Part shown: positions 20,701 through 29,115 of the stretch, one piece after another
Layout of the letters: each line of letters opens with the position of its first letter
Position numbering within the stretch: position 1 is the stretch's first letter
Notes under the pieces: generated by a model
Seen by the model: only the letters and a program-made list of their open reading frames with translations
What the model was told of the DNA's origin: nothing
Databases searched by the model: none
NCBI GenBank assembly: GCA_963575745.1
Contig: CAUYUJ010017826.1
Coordinates: 693,052 to 757,051, forward strand
DNA length: 64,000 nt
Direction of reading: 5' to 3'
From: Prorocentrum cordatum
Taxonomy: Eukaryota > Sar > Dinophyceae > Prorocentrales > Prorocentraceae
Translations under genes and position numbers: made by a program

Positions 20701-23341
20701 GCGGTGGGTCCGCACGCCCTGCGCACTCATGCCTGGGGTGCCACTCCAGCCCCCGCAGCGCGAAAGCCTCGCGCTCCAGCTTGCCAATGAAGGAAGCCCA
20801 GGTCCTGGTCGCTACCTTCACGTCGCTGAAAACCCCCACCTCGTCGTATACGGGTGGCTCAGGCGCGCGCCCGATGCTGATTCCTTCCAACTTCTTCGGC
20901 GTGATGAGAATCCGCTCCTTCCTCTCCTGCGGCCTCAGGTCGAGCGTGATCCCCACCGGCTTGTGCGGCGCCGAAGGCCAAGACTCGTGGATGGCCACCT
21001 TCCTCACTTGGCCTGCCAGCTCCCTCGATACTACGAAATAGTCTATTGTGGAACATCCACTCGCAGACCGACAAGTTCCGCTCGCAGCAGAGGGGGCCAC
21101 CAGCGTCGCGCCAATGAGCTTGATCGAATCCAAACTCGCCAGGACGGCAGGGGCATTCTGGAAGTCCCCGCACAACACCCACGGCATGTTGAGCTCGTGC
21201 AGCTTCCCCAGCACGTGGTCCATCAGCCCCCTGTTCCGCCGCGACATCTGCTCGGCCGTCCACAGGTACACCGTCGCGACCACTATGCCGCCTCTACCTA
21301 CTGCAACCCATGCCGCTGCAGCTCTTCCTGGGGATCCTCTGGGGGACCAGTCCCAGCTGGTCTGCCCACGCACATGCGCCATGCCAATCCTGTTCGGCAC
21401 AGCGATTCCCACACCTGCAGAGGTTCCTGGCTCACCCATGGGGCCTAGCGTGGGCACGGCCACCGCTCCACCCACTTGGTAGCCTCTCTGACGCATACTG
21501 TGGGTAACTCCAGCCCACTGGTCCTCCTTCAGGCGGTGCTCCTGGAAAGCGTAGATGTGCTTCTGCTGCCCCACCTTCTTCTCCAAGAGCTTCTCTCTGA
21601 TGGTCCCCCATCCCGAGCCGTTGAAAGTCCACACAATGACCACCTGCTTGTCGTCATTCACCTTGTCAACCAAAAGCCTCATCATGCGATTGTCGTGCAG
21701 GACCCTCGCGTATCCTCGCCACTGGCCCGAATCTACCCCCTGACTCCTCGCCGTCGCCGCAGGCACGAAGCCCCGCGACGGCCCCGCGGGCGTGGACCTG
21801 GCCACACTTCCCGCCCTCAAGGCACCGTGCTCGCTCCTCGCCAATGCCGCAGGCCGTGGGCCGCGCACTGGCCCCGCGGGCGTGGACCTGGCCACACTTC
21901 CCGCCCTCTGGCTGGCTCCCGCTGCTGCGCGCCCGCCACGCTCATCATCCATCTGCACTACGTCCCGTCGGTGCCCTTCACTCTCGCTCCCCCCGAACTC
22001 CGCCTCCCACCCCTCAGGGTTCCAGCGGCTGTCGTCCCAAGGGAGGGCCTTCCCGCTCTGGCGCAGCTGCACCTGGACCGCGCCTCTCCACGGCGACTCG
22101 GGGTAGCCGAGGTGGGTCCCATTAAGCACCAGGAACAGGAGGTCGCATGGCAAGCTACCCTTTTCGCTGCCTCTTGGCCAGCTGGCAGGAATGCACCGAC
22201 ATGAGCACCTCTTGGTACCGCTTGAACAAGTGCGGGTTCTCCTCCTGGTCGGGCACTGGCTCCTGCCCGTTAATCCACTTACGTTCGGTCTCGGTGACAC
22301 CTGGTGGCAACTCCTCAGCCCCCACGATGTCTCCCATGGATTCGTCCTCTGTTCCGTCCCCGTCGTCAGCCTGACCAGGCTGCTTAGCAGCACCAGTATC
22401 ATCAGCCTCAGCCTTTGCTGCCCCTTCCTTAGCCTTGGCCTCCAGGAGGGACTCGAGCGTGGCAAAATTGAGGCCGAGGGACTGGATGTCGCTGCCGACG
22501 GACTTGGCGATGCACTCCAACTGCACTCGGATGACGTCGAGGTTTGAGGCTGGGGCCGCTGGGCCCGCCACCGCAATCTTCCCCTGGAGCTCCAGGATCG
22601 TGGTCGCCAGCTCCTCCTTGCGCTTTGCAGCCTCATCCCTCTCCTTCTTGACCTCGAGCAGCATCTGGTTGGCCTTCCTCTCGGTCTCTGCCAAGCGCTC
22701 AAGCTGCCTGTCGATCTGCCCCAGCTGGACCTGCGCCTCACGCAGCTGGCCAGACAAAGGCTTCGCCTGCGTGCGCTCCGCCTTGGCGTCCTGGATCTGC
22801 CTGTCGATGTCGGCCACCGCCTGGTCGAGGTGAGGCGCATCACCCCCCCAGTCTTTGGCGCACTGGACCAGGACCTTCCTGCGCTCCTCCAGCTTTTGCA
22901 GAGCCGTAGGCGCCTTGGCCTCCGCGGCCGCACGCCAAGGCCTGGCCGCCACTGGTGGGAAGGAGGTGCGGGACCACTGCCCCACCTCAGGCGTGGAAGT
23001 GACCTTGCCCTTGCCTTTGTACCCAGGGCGACCCGCGCCACAGGCACGGCAGGACGTACGCGTACTCCAGTTCGCACCTGTACCGCAAGCCCCACACGTC
23101 CACGTGTCACTCGGGCCCGCCCCCACCCAGGACGAGCCACCGCCTTTGCCTCCGACTGTCCACACCAGAGACGGCTTCTGCTTCCTGTTGCGCCGACCGC
23201 CGCCCTTGACCTCCCAGCCGCTCTCGCCGCCCGCCATCGGTGCGCCCCACGCGCCGACACGAGCCCACAAGGGCACTGGAGGTTGCTGCAGCGGCAGCTC
23301 TCGTGAATGCACGGAGGCTGAAAGCCTCCCGAGCACACCAT
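17753..23341 (-). CDS. LINE ORF2: EEP endonuclease and reverse transcriptase
   Basis: Open frame of 1862 codons ending in TAG at 17753-17755. The first 395 codons overlap ORF1 in another frame, are Arg/Ser/Trp-rich and are probably a shadow, although an ATG sits directly after the DinoSL in this frame. The real protein likely begins near 22150. EEP endonuclease at about residues 563-805: FQEHRL, CGDFQNAP, STIDYFVVS and the closing APHKPVG (usual SDH replaced by PHK). RT at about residues 1090-1400: AILDLVKAFERV (motif A), MYVDDL (19369-19352, motif C) and YLGVDV. The usual role is to nick the target and copy the element RNA. A charged, helical post-RT region of about 400 residues follows. After the TAG the same frame continues into RNase H. 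Confidence 0.88.
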   Translation of the reverse strand: MVCSGGFQPPCIHESCRCSNLQCPCGLVSARGAHRWRAARAAGRSRAAVGATGSRSRLWCGQSEAKAVARPGWGRARVTRGRVGLAVQVRTGVRVRPAVPVARVALGTKARARSLPRLRWGSGPAPPSHQWRPGLGVRPRRPRRLRLCKSWRSAGRSWSSAPKTGGVMRLTSTRRWPTSTGRSRTPRRSARRRSLCLASCVRRRSSWGRSTGSLSAWQRPRGRPTRCCSRSRRRGMRLQSARRSWRPRSWSSRGRLRWRAQRPQPQTSTSSECSWSASPSPSAATSSPSASILPRSSPSWRPRLRKGQQRLRLMILVLLSSLVRLTTGTEQRTNPWETSWGLRSCHQVSPRPNVSGLTGRSQCPTRRRTRTCSSGTKRCSCRCIPASWPRGSEKGSLPCDLLFLVLNGTHLGYPESPWRGAVQVQLRQSGKALPWDDSRWNPEGWEAEFGGSESEGHRRDVVQMDDERGGRAAAGASQRAGSVARSTPAGPVRGPRPAALARSEHGALRAGSVARSTPAGPSRGFVPAATARSQGVDSGQWRGYARVLHDNRMMRLLVDKVNDDKQVVIVWTFNGSGWGTIREKLLEKKVGQQKHIYAFQEHRLKEDQWAGVTHSMRQRGYQVGGAVAVPTLGPMGEPGTSAGVGIAVPNRIGMAHVRGQTSWDWSPRGSPGRAAAAWVAVGRGGIVVATVYLWTAEQMSRRNRGLMDHVLGKLHELNMPWVLCGDFQNAPAVLASLDSIKLIGATLVAPSAASGTCRSASGCSTIDYFVVSRELAGQVRKVAIHESWPSAPHKPVGITLDLRPQERKERILITPKKLEGISIGRAPEPPVYDEVGVFSDVKVATRTWASFIGKLEREAFALRGLEWHPRHECAGRADPPRWKERAILRGGGNHPAPQGDALWWRWLARSLQTLAGNYERLRSSSGSARARQEWCMIASDLEERFRSVSHEFRCELVGEEKERRRERCTLLAKGRWRGADQKASLDAMILEAKEMSRREDQDLINERRRQWAAKLEEAAKGAAGGLHRISKPVDIWRPRRASTPQASADPLRAAEAALGEWNAVWKVNDPMQEQERRWETEPRQELPEFTESDLAKLKKVARTFKRKTAQGVDRWHPAMLLGASDAAHWTLLQIPREVERTLVWPQHAATVIFFLIPKSVAVDRAIGLLPTLARVWEIMREPYMIEWAKANQRSWDCTAFGKAAEDAAWEVLLANEGDEVQDSDPRTLATVTAILDLVKAFERVSLHVLWERGKAMGFNTGVLAVVCSYFAMARRVNTGEAISEETRTVATIIAGSKFSVGFLKMVIQDTIDGLVVEYPLVQWRMYVDDLCLKQRGAQQWIVDSFPSVVDDSVDGFAALGLEFSLGDQGKGAVMASTRWLRQALKQDAAERGLPLVLACPYLGVDVVAHGTAAKNKSGKRFKRMRNRVARLKGLKGSGKGVTRGIGLVHKCGLKRSVMYGCKCLGMPDHQLQQVRRAAGQLLPGSRGAKSLTLQLAVLKEDPTEEATLAPVVRWARAVWEQAVAGDLRALVAGGQGQAQPCRQQAFCPEAGARLRDALGVWTALWIKDLRGEKHQRQEDWSQWSVPLVAEYLQEAAQAGLRSELRREAVSKATGGSLPQEEAQEAEYLAAEVCRRAWRRACWRRRAAFRYLDALDEDCRAQVISQYRQEQVALQKVVRRLLVSRGAQCPWEGSEGGMQEEEGYLGVSTIGSLVELLLVAGSQMEIAEDKISRRTSVGSEAVLLSEQMSNAWRQQQKEVGMSPQWAKVKGPAGAVIMSLRRARWTWPSWTVYCTKDGEMVDLTAVCPTAVGALLRADLRKVLWEQWTAQQPGMESLAPGPRLPPVVAQLAARAFPAHAKRAAR
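22155..23237 (-). CDS. LINE ORF1: RanBP2-type zinc finger and coiled-coil protein
   Basis: 360 residues from ATG (MAGGESGWEVKGGGRR) to TAG (22157-22155). The frame is also open upstream through the DinoSL, but this is the first ATG in frame. An N-terminal RanBP2-like finger reads WTCGACGTGANW...SCRACGAG (W, two CxxC pairs, N). A long Glu/Lys/Gln-rich coiled coil follows (QLGQIDRQLERLAETERKAN, VKKERDEAAKRKEELATTI). The C-terminus is acidic, then basic (VPDQEENPHLFKRYQEVL...KRQRKG). LINE ORF1 proteins usually bind element RNA and multimerise; the finger and coil fit that role. ORF2 lies in the +1 frame relative to ORF1; the junction reads CGA AAA GGG TAG C. Confidence 0.85.
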   Translation of the reverse strand: MAGGESGWEVKGGGRRNRKQKPSLVWTVGGKGGGSSWVGAGPSDTWTCGACGTGANWSTRTSCRACGAGRPGYKGKGKVTSTPEVGQWSRTSFPPVAARPWRAAAEAKAPTALQKLEERRKVLVQCAKDWGGDAPHLDQAVADIDRQIQDAKAERTQAKPLSGQLREAQVQLGQIDRQLERLAETERKANQMLLEVKKERDEAAKRKEELATTILELQGKIAVAGPAAPASNLDVIRVQLECIAKSVGSDIQSLGLNFATLESLLEAKAKEGAAKAEADDTGAAKQPGQADDGDGTEDESMGDIVGAEELPPGVTETERKWINGQEPVPDQEENPHLFKRYQEVLMSVHSCQLAKRQRKG

Positions 23342-23363
23342 CTTGAGCCAAAATGGCTACGGA
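23342..23363 (-). other. Dinoflagellate spliced-leader (DinoSL) relic
   Basis: The minus strand reads T followed by CCGTAGCC...GGCTCAAG, a 22/22 match to the dinoflagellate trans-spliced leader (first base D = T). In dinoflagellates this leader is added post-transcriptionally to the 5' end of mRNAs. Its presence in genomic DNA at the exact 5' end of the LINE shows that a mature trans-spliced RNA was the template. Confidence 0.97.
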
Positions 23364-23381
23364 AGACGCCCCAAAAGGCCT
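23363..23381. repeat. Target-site duplication, 5' side of LINE
   Basis: AAGACGCCCCAAAAGGCCT, identical to 16029-16047, directly abuts the DinoSL. A further copy at 23468-23486 belongs to the older array in which the LINE landed. Confidence 0.85.
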
Positions 23382-23496
23382 CCAAGAGGCTCCCAAGAGG
23401 CCCGAAGAGGCTCCCCCAAGGCACCCAAGACGCTCCTAGAAGCCCCTGGGGCCGCCAAGAGGCCCCCAAGACGCCCCAAAAGGCCTCCAAGAGGCC
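23382..23496 (+). repeat. CCAAGAGGCC-type array, right flank of LINE
   Basis: Continuation of the array seen at 15880-16047, including the 82-bp identical block at 23405-23486. Confidence 0.8.
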
Positions 23497-23790
23497 CGAA
23501 CGACTCACACCACCAAGAGCCCGAACGACTCACACCAGAAGGAGGGGCCTGAACGACTCACACCAGGACGAGGCGCCCGAACGACTCACACAACGAGGAG
23601 CCCGAACGACTCACACCACGACGAGGGCCCCGAACGACTCACACCACGAGGAGCCCGAACGACTCACACCAGGAGGAGGGGCCCGAACGACTCACTCCAC
23701 GAAGAGCACGAACGACTCACAACAGGAAGAAGGGCCCGAACGACTCACACCAGGACGAGAAACCCCAAACGACTCAAACCACGAGGAGCG
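23497..23790 (+). repeat. Minisatellite, about 26-bp unit
   Basis: About eleven head-to-tail units of the type GCCCGAACGACTCACACCA followed by CGAGGA or GGAGGAGG. There are no spacers of constant size and no neighbouring cas-like genes, so it is not a CRISPR array. Confidence 0.9.
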
Positions 23791-24005
23791 CTTTCTCTCC
23801 CTCCTCCTCCGCCTCGTCCTTCTCCCGCTCCCACCACAAGGAGGATGTACAAGGAGGCGGGAGCAGGCGGGGGCAGGCGGGGGCAGGCGGAAACACGCCT
23901 GAAAAACACGACTGTCGGCATGCTTCGCAAGAGTTGCTGTTTTGAGATGGGCTGGTGGGGATACGCGAAGCGTGAAGAATATTCAGCCCCATCCTTTCTG
24001 TGCAT

Positions 24006-24402
24006 ACGGTGTGGGCGTTGGAGGAGGGGCCAATGGATCCTGAATCCAAGGTCTGGAGGTCGGTGAAACACCAATCGAGGCTTGGCCATGGAAGTCACCG
24101 CCGCCCTGATCGGATAACAAATCCCCCAGGGTCTAACAGGGGATATGTCGACCCCTATCCCAGGCTTCGTGGGGATTCCGAATGGACCAGAAATTTGGGG
24201 CCCAACCCTGGGATATACGATGGGGGGGTGCCCATCCTCGATAGGGGTGCGTCCGAATAGCCCCCTTGGGGTGTATCCCAGGGTTTTTCCATGTTTCTGA
24301 GCGGCCAAACTTTTTGGGCGAAACTCGGGGATTGGGGGAGAAACATCGCCTGCGAGGGTCTGTAGCATCCTGGGCGCATCCCTCTACGAACGCCCCCACC
24401 GT
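24006..24402 (+). mobile_element. Family E TIR element, copy 1, interrupted by a family C element
   Basis: The ends are ACGGTGTGGGCG (left) and CGCCCCCACCGT (right). The interior matches 31192-31361 (CAATCG...GGCCATGGA, CCGCCCT, CCCCCAGGG, AGCATCCTGGGC). The element is split at CAGGGTCT by the family C insertion at 24135-24355. No clear target duplication is seen for family E itself here. Confidence 0.7.
24135..24355 (+). mobile_element. Family C short TIR element, copy 2
   Basis: 221 bp with near-terminal inverted motifs CAGGGGATATGT and ACATCGCCTG (loosely inverted). It is flanked by the perfect 6-bp duplication GGGTCT (24129-24134, 24356-24361). Removing the element plus one GGGTCT restores a family E sequence matching the uninterrupted copy at 31310-31330, so the ends are well defined. 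Confidence 0.92.
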
Positions 24403-24410
24403 GCCCGGCT

Positions 24411-24606
24411 GCATCGCGCCGACCGTGGCCTCTCAGGGCTCCTCTGCGCAGGGCTCCTCTGCGCAGAGGCCGCGCAGCACGCCCTGCAGGGGCGGGCGGG
24501 GCGCGCAGAGCGGGCCGCCCGGAGCCGCGCGCGCTCGGTCGCGCAGGGCCGGCCGCGGACGGGGCCAGGTGCCCAGATCTCCGAGGACTGGGCGTCGCTG
24601 AAATGA
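24411..24606. other. Short GC-rich stretch
   Basis: It contains a direct duplication CAGGGCTCCTCTGCG (about 24436-24466). No gene seen. Confidence 0.4.
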
Positions 24607-24757
24607 GTGGGGGAGAGGAGGAGGAGGAGGAGGAGGAGGAGGAGGAGGAGGAGGAGGAGGAGAGGGAGGAGGAGGAGGAGGAGGAGGAGGAGGAGGAGGA
24701 GGAGGAGGAGGAGGAGGAGGAGGAGGAGGAGGAGGAGGAGGAGGAGGAGGATGGAGG
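24607..24757 (+). repeat. GAG trinucleotide microsatellite (about 150 bp)
   Basis: Nearly pure GGA/GAG repeats. They create artificial poly-Glu, poly-Arg and poly-Leu frames on the two strands. Confidence 0.97.
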
Positions 24758-26829
24758 AGGAGGAGGGAGGGGAAGAAAGATGCACTTCCCGGGCCCTCAG
24801 GGCCCCCTCTTACAGGCTCCGAGCATTGGACCGGCTGGCGATCCTGCTTTCGCTGCGCTCGCTCGCCGCCCCAAAGGGTCCAATCCTCAAAGCGTGTTTT
24901 AGGCCCTACAGAGCCCCATCCCCTTTCTCACTCGCGGATCGGGGGCCATTTTCGGGTCCCAGGTAGCTACAGGTCGTTCCTTTCTAGTCGTGCTCATTTC
25001 TAATTGTGCTCGTTTCATGCTTGATCGCCGTGGGTCCCGAAAACGGCCCCCCGGGGCCCGCTTTCGGGACCCAAGGCCCCAGAAGTTCCGACCGCTTCAA
25101 GCGGTCGGAACACCTGGGGCAACGATCGGATGTCGGTTAGCCGTGGGCCGGGCCAGATGGCCTCCAGAGCACCCATCACGTGGCCCAGATGGCCAAATAG
25201 TAGTGGTGGGGTTCCAAGATAGTTCGAAAGGCTGGGGACACCTCTTGGGCCAGGACCACTCCTGCGAGGGGCAACGTTGGGGGGGGGGCAACGCGAAAGG
25301 GATCGCGTCGCGAACTCGGACCTGGTCGGATCGCAGACGAATCGCCCAGAATCGAATGGAGATCGGGGATCGCCGCGCCCGCCCCTGGGTGGGCCCAGCC
25401 AGGGGCGGGCGCAGCGAACCGAACCAGAATCTCGGGCCCAGCCAGCAAATCGAATCGCATCGCATCGGAGTGTAGGCGGCCCTGTGAGCGGGAGTGGCTC
25501 GGGGGGAGGGTGGAGTCGGCGCTACGTCGCCGATAGGTGGGCACGAGGCCCTCGATAGCGGAACCGCACGTGGGCCCGGGCTCAGCGCTAGCGATGAAAG
25601 GGCGATGGGAGATCGATGCTTTCTCCCCTGGGCCGGCCCCCGCCCCCTGTCCTCGCTCCGGAAAGTGAAGGAAGACCACCGCTCGCTGCGCCAGACTTCC
25701 GGTGTCGCGAAGACGCCACGAAGTGCGCCTTGACGCAGAATCCACCTCTCGGAAGAGACAGGTGCGCGGCGGAAAAGCTGTCCGTCGAGGAATGGGGGTT
25801 GCCACATCGTGAATAACTGATGGTATCGGAGGCCTGAGCCTCTCGACCCCCTCGCCCCGCTCTAAGTGCGTGGATCGGCGCAGGACGACAGGACGGCAAC
25901 CTCAGACCCTCGGGGTGAACGACTTGGTGGTCAGCGCGATGGTGTGTAGTGCTGTCTGCCCACGCAGTTAGAAGCTACCCACGCAATCCTCACCACCACA
26001 TCGTCATCGACATGGTGGTTGGCCAATTCTAACATACGGTCGTCGCAGGACCCCCCCGCCGCTGACCACCATTTGGGAATACGAATTGGTGGTTTGGCTT
26101 TCGGCTTTTACACTTCGGCGTTTCAAGCCGTTTTTGCAAACTGCCTGAACCATCAAGGCCCCAGCCACGACTATGGGAATCCAGAGACCCGCCGCGGTCC
26201 CCGAGACTGCCCTGCAATTCCAGAGCAGGACGGCGTCCTGCCGGAAGGGGGGGCTTGGGTGGGCAGCTCCCCCACCCCCAACCCCCCGCAGACCTCTTCT
26301 GGAGATCATCGCGGCCTACGCCGCGAGCCGATTCTAGCAGCGGCGGCGCCTAGCCGAATTGAACTGCTCTGCACAAGCTCATTGTCTGTCAGCGTCGAAG
26401 GTAAGGATGGTGCCATCGGCAGAGGTTGTCAGGGCCTCTGATTCCCAACGACTGTTTTCTCAGGACGGGGCTCGGCATGTACTTCCCCCCGTGGAGGGTG
26501 GGTCGCTCGGGAAACAGATTTTCAGCAGCGAGGGCGGGCGCACAATGCATTCGGCTAGCTGGCGGACAACGCCAGGGCTAGTGGCACACACACGTGCGAC
26601 TAAGGAAGAAGCGGGCGCTGCCACGGACACGGAACGCCAAATGAGACGCGTTGATGACCTTCGCCATGATGAATGCGCAAGTGGCCTCAGGCACCAGAAA
26701 CCGGTGTACCAACAGGTGTGCAGCCAATCCAGGCCGTCGAAGGGGGGGGGTCGCCGAAACCACTGGAGAGGGTGAGACTCACCTGCCGATCCACCAAATC
26801 GGTTCTTCTGCCTCTTGCAACCCTCATCC
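24758..26829. other. Unassigned stretch
   Basis: Gene-like signals are absent. Open frames on both strands (for example 236 codons, minus, 25097-25807) overlap heavily in all frames and show no domain, so they are likely chance ORFs. Confidence 0.4.
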
Positions 26830-27030
26830 TGATATTCTCTCTCGTGCTCCATCCTCCTCCCTCCCCCGTGTCCATTCCTTCCATCTGTCCTCTCTTCCAC
26901 TGCCTTTGGGGCTGCACGAAGTGCACGTTGCAGATAAGAAAGATTTACCTCTAAGGGGACACGATCGAAAACGAAGAACGAAGAGGGCGGGTATGGGGGT
27001 TTTGGGATATACGTACTGAATGGCACGCGA
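26830..27030 (+). repeat. Dispersed direct repeat, copy 1
   Basis: It shares order and wording with 27540-27745: TTCCTTCCATC(T/C)GTCC, GCAGATAAGAAAGAT/GCAGGTAAGGAAGAT, GATCGAA.ACGA, GGGATATACGT, TGAATGGCACGCG. It is probably a duplicated or transposed segment. No TIRs were noticed. Confidence 0.6.
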
Positions 27031-27539
27031 GCAGATACGAACGAACAGTCTTAACACGAACAGAGAAATCATGGTTGATCTTCCCTATTCGGCAACCGTT
27101 GATTTGTGTCAGTTCAAGTGCTCCGCCTGGGACTCGCACCCTGTGTTTTCCTACAGAGGAAAACGAAATGTCACCAAACTGGGCCCCTGGCCCCCGAGTT
27201 ACAAGAACGACGGCTCCCGCCGGATACTCCCTCACAGTGTACTGAAAATCGCGCTCTTTCGCTGGACTTCCTCAGAAGGTATGCAGGAATCGTTCTCTCG
27301 CGAGGGACTCCCTCCAATTTACCCAGGCGCCGCGCGTCCAAACCTTAGGAATCACGCTCTCGCTCTGGCCTTTCGCGCGATTTACAAGGGAATCGCGGTA
27401 TCGTTCGAAACTTCCTCGCGATTCATGCCCACGCTTCGGCCACCCGCCTTCTCGACCTGGCCGCTTGGGCCCGCCTTCGCGACCCGGCCGTTATGGCCTA
27501 CCCGCCCGATGGGCCCTTCTGGTCCTGTCACGTGTTTTC

Positions 27540-27745
27540 TGCTTCTAGCCCCCTCTCCTGCGAATCCCGTGTTCAATCCTTCTCCCTCCCCCTTCCTTCC
27601 ATCCGTCCCTTTTTCCCCTGTTTCAGGGCGTGCACCAATTTTACGCGGCAGGTAAGGAAGATACACCACTAATGGAGTACGATCGAAGACGACAAAGGCG
27701 GGCACCGAGGGTTCGGGATATACGTGTTGAATGGCACGCGCGGGC
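27540..27745 (+). repeat. Dispersed direct repeat, copy 2
   Basis: Second copy of the 26830-27030 block, about 700 bp downstream in the same orientation, moderately diverged. Confidence 0.6.
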
Positions 27746-28455
27746 GGGTACAAAGGCTAACAATACTAAAATAAATTGTGTTGTGGTTGTTGGTGCTGTT
27801 GGTGTTGTTTTTTGTCGTGGTAGTTTCTGTGTTTGCTGTTGTTGTTCGTGCTGTTGGTGTTGCAGTTGGTCGTGTGTTTGGTGGCGTTGTTGTTGAACGC
27901 TCGCTGCTGAAGAATAGTTACCCTGCGACGTACCCAGTCCATGTGCATCAAGTGGCAAGACGAGTTCGCCCAAACTTGCCAAGACAATGGCAGTGCAGGC
28001 GCCGCTATAGGTTACGCAGGGCTACATGGGGTACGTTCGCGTGGCACGGGCCAAAAACAACAACAGAAGGACGATGAACGAGGGCCCAGGCTTGAGGAGG
28101 ACACGGATGGCGGGAACGAAGGGCAAGAAAAGGACGCATCGGGGGCCGAACCATCAATGCGGCAGCGGCAGAGGGAAGGTGGCAGGGGGCAGGGGACGAC
28201 GACGAAAGTGACGGGAGGAGACCAAAGAGTCTTTTGTCGGTAACATGCTAAAGATGCAGCGCTGCCTGAGCCATGACGCCGCGGCGCTCGACACCATGAT
28301 TAAACCTGCTTATAGGTAGTGCAAAAATCGATCGAGACCTAGCTCGCCAGCCAGCTTCCCTGCTTCCTTCCTGCACTGTTCAACGCGGGAGCTACACACT
28401 CGAAGGCGCGCCGCCAGGTCTGCGGGCGGCCCACGACAGCGGCCCGCGGGAACCC
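27746..28455. other. Unassigned stretch
   Basis: A G/T-rich, GTTGTTG-like region at about 27778-27895 gives hydrophobic frames that look like membrane segments but are simple sequence. Nothing else recognised. Confidence 0.4.
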
Positions 28456-28645
28456 CCAAGCAGAGGTTGGGTGGTGCCTCGCTCCGCTAGGCCCCCCCAG
28501 CAGCCCTCGAAACTTGCCACGGTTTCGCAGATTGCGGCACCCCGAGGATGGAGAAGGTCTAATATGAGGTTGGGTGGTGCCTCGCTCCGCTGGACCCCCC
28601 CAGCAGCCCTCGAAACTGGCGACGGTTTCGCAGATCGCAAACCCG
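28456..28645 (+). repeat. 103-bp satellite family S, locus 1 (two units)
   Basis: Two tandem units contain GGTGCCTCGCTCCGCT, CAGCAGCCCTCGAAAC and GGTTTCGCAGAT. These are the same blocks as in the arrays at 34770-35398 (reverse) and 45455-46497. Confidence 0.8.
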
Positions 28646-28859
28646 CTGCGACGGGGACACGAAAAGCTGCGAGAGAGCCACGAAGGGCTGCACCGGGGCC
28701 ACGGAGGGCAGCGAGGGGCCACGTAGGCTGCAACGGGGCCACGAAGGGCAGCGAGGGGCCACGAAGAGTTGAACCGGGGCCACGGAGGGCAGCGAGGGGG
28801 CTACGAAGAGCTGCAACCACGACGGGCAGCGATATCCCGATTCCTCAGTCAGCTTTGAG

Positions 28860-29115
28860 GGGGTGCTAGGCGTGAGCGCGACTCCTTGGTGTCTGAGTGT
28901 CGGGGGCGCGGCGCTTGAGCAAATTGCGGGGAATTCCAACGCAAGAGCGCGATTCTTGAATAGCTTGCAAACGAGCCTCAAGCGAAAGCGCGACTCCAGA
29001 GCGCCGAGAGAGCGATTCCTGTATACATTGTAAGGATGTCCCAAGCGAGAGCGCGACGCCTGAGTCACATGCGAGGAGGTCTCAGGCGGGAGCGGGGGTC
29101 CTGGCTAAATTGTGA
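28860..29115 (+). repeat. Degenerate tandem repeat, about 55-60 bp units
   Basis: Recurring pattern of (C)AAGCGAGAGCGCGACxCCTxAG followed by an AT-richer TTGCAAxGAxGTCTC segment, in about five diverged units. Confidence 0.55.

Larger units (their letters stand above)
16048..23362 (-). mobile_element. Nearly intact LINE with DinoSL 5' end, A tail and 19-bp target duplication
   Basis: This is a 7.3-kb non-LTR retroelement. The minus strand starts with the DinoSL sequence and ends in a run of 8 A (16047-16054). Both ends touch AAGACGCCCCAAAAGGCCT. It encodes ORF1 (RanBP2-like zinc finger and coiled coil) and ORF2 (EEP endonuclease, RT with MYVDDL, zinc knuckle, RNase H, two C-terminal Cys modules). 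These are the hallmarks of target-primed reverse transcription of a trans-spliced, polyadenylated mRNA. Frames are open over almost the whole length apart from one TAG in ORF2, so the insertion looks recent. Confidence 0.92.

Noticed and set aside
20207-21448. 413-codon plus-strand ORF opposite the EEP/RT region
   Set aside because: Antisense shadow in GC-rich coding DNA, without recognisable domains.
22158-23341. First 395 codons of the long ORF2 frame as a genuine protein
   Set aside because: Arg/Ser/Trp-rich and overlapping ORF1, which has clear zinc-finger and coiled-coil signals in the other frame. Kept only as a caveat because an ATG follows the DinoSL.
23497-23790. Possible CRISPR array
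   Set aside because: The units are contiguous without unique spacers of constant size, and the setting is eukaryotic; it is a minisatellite.
24601-24966. Poly-Glu and poly-Arg ORFs
   Set aside because: Artefacts of the GAG tract.
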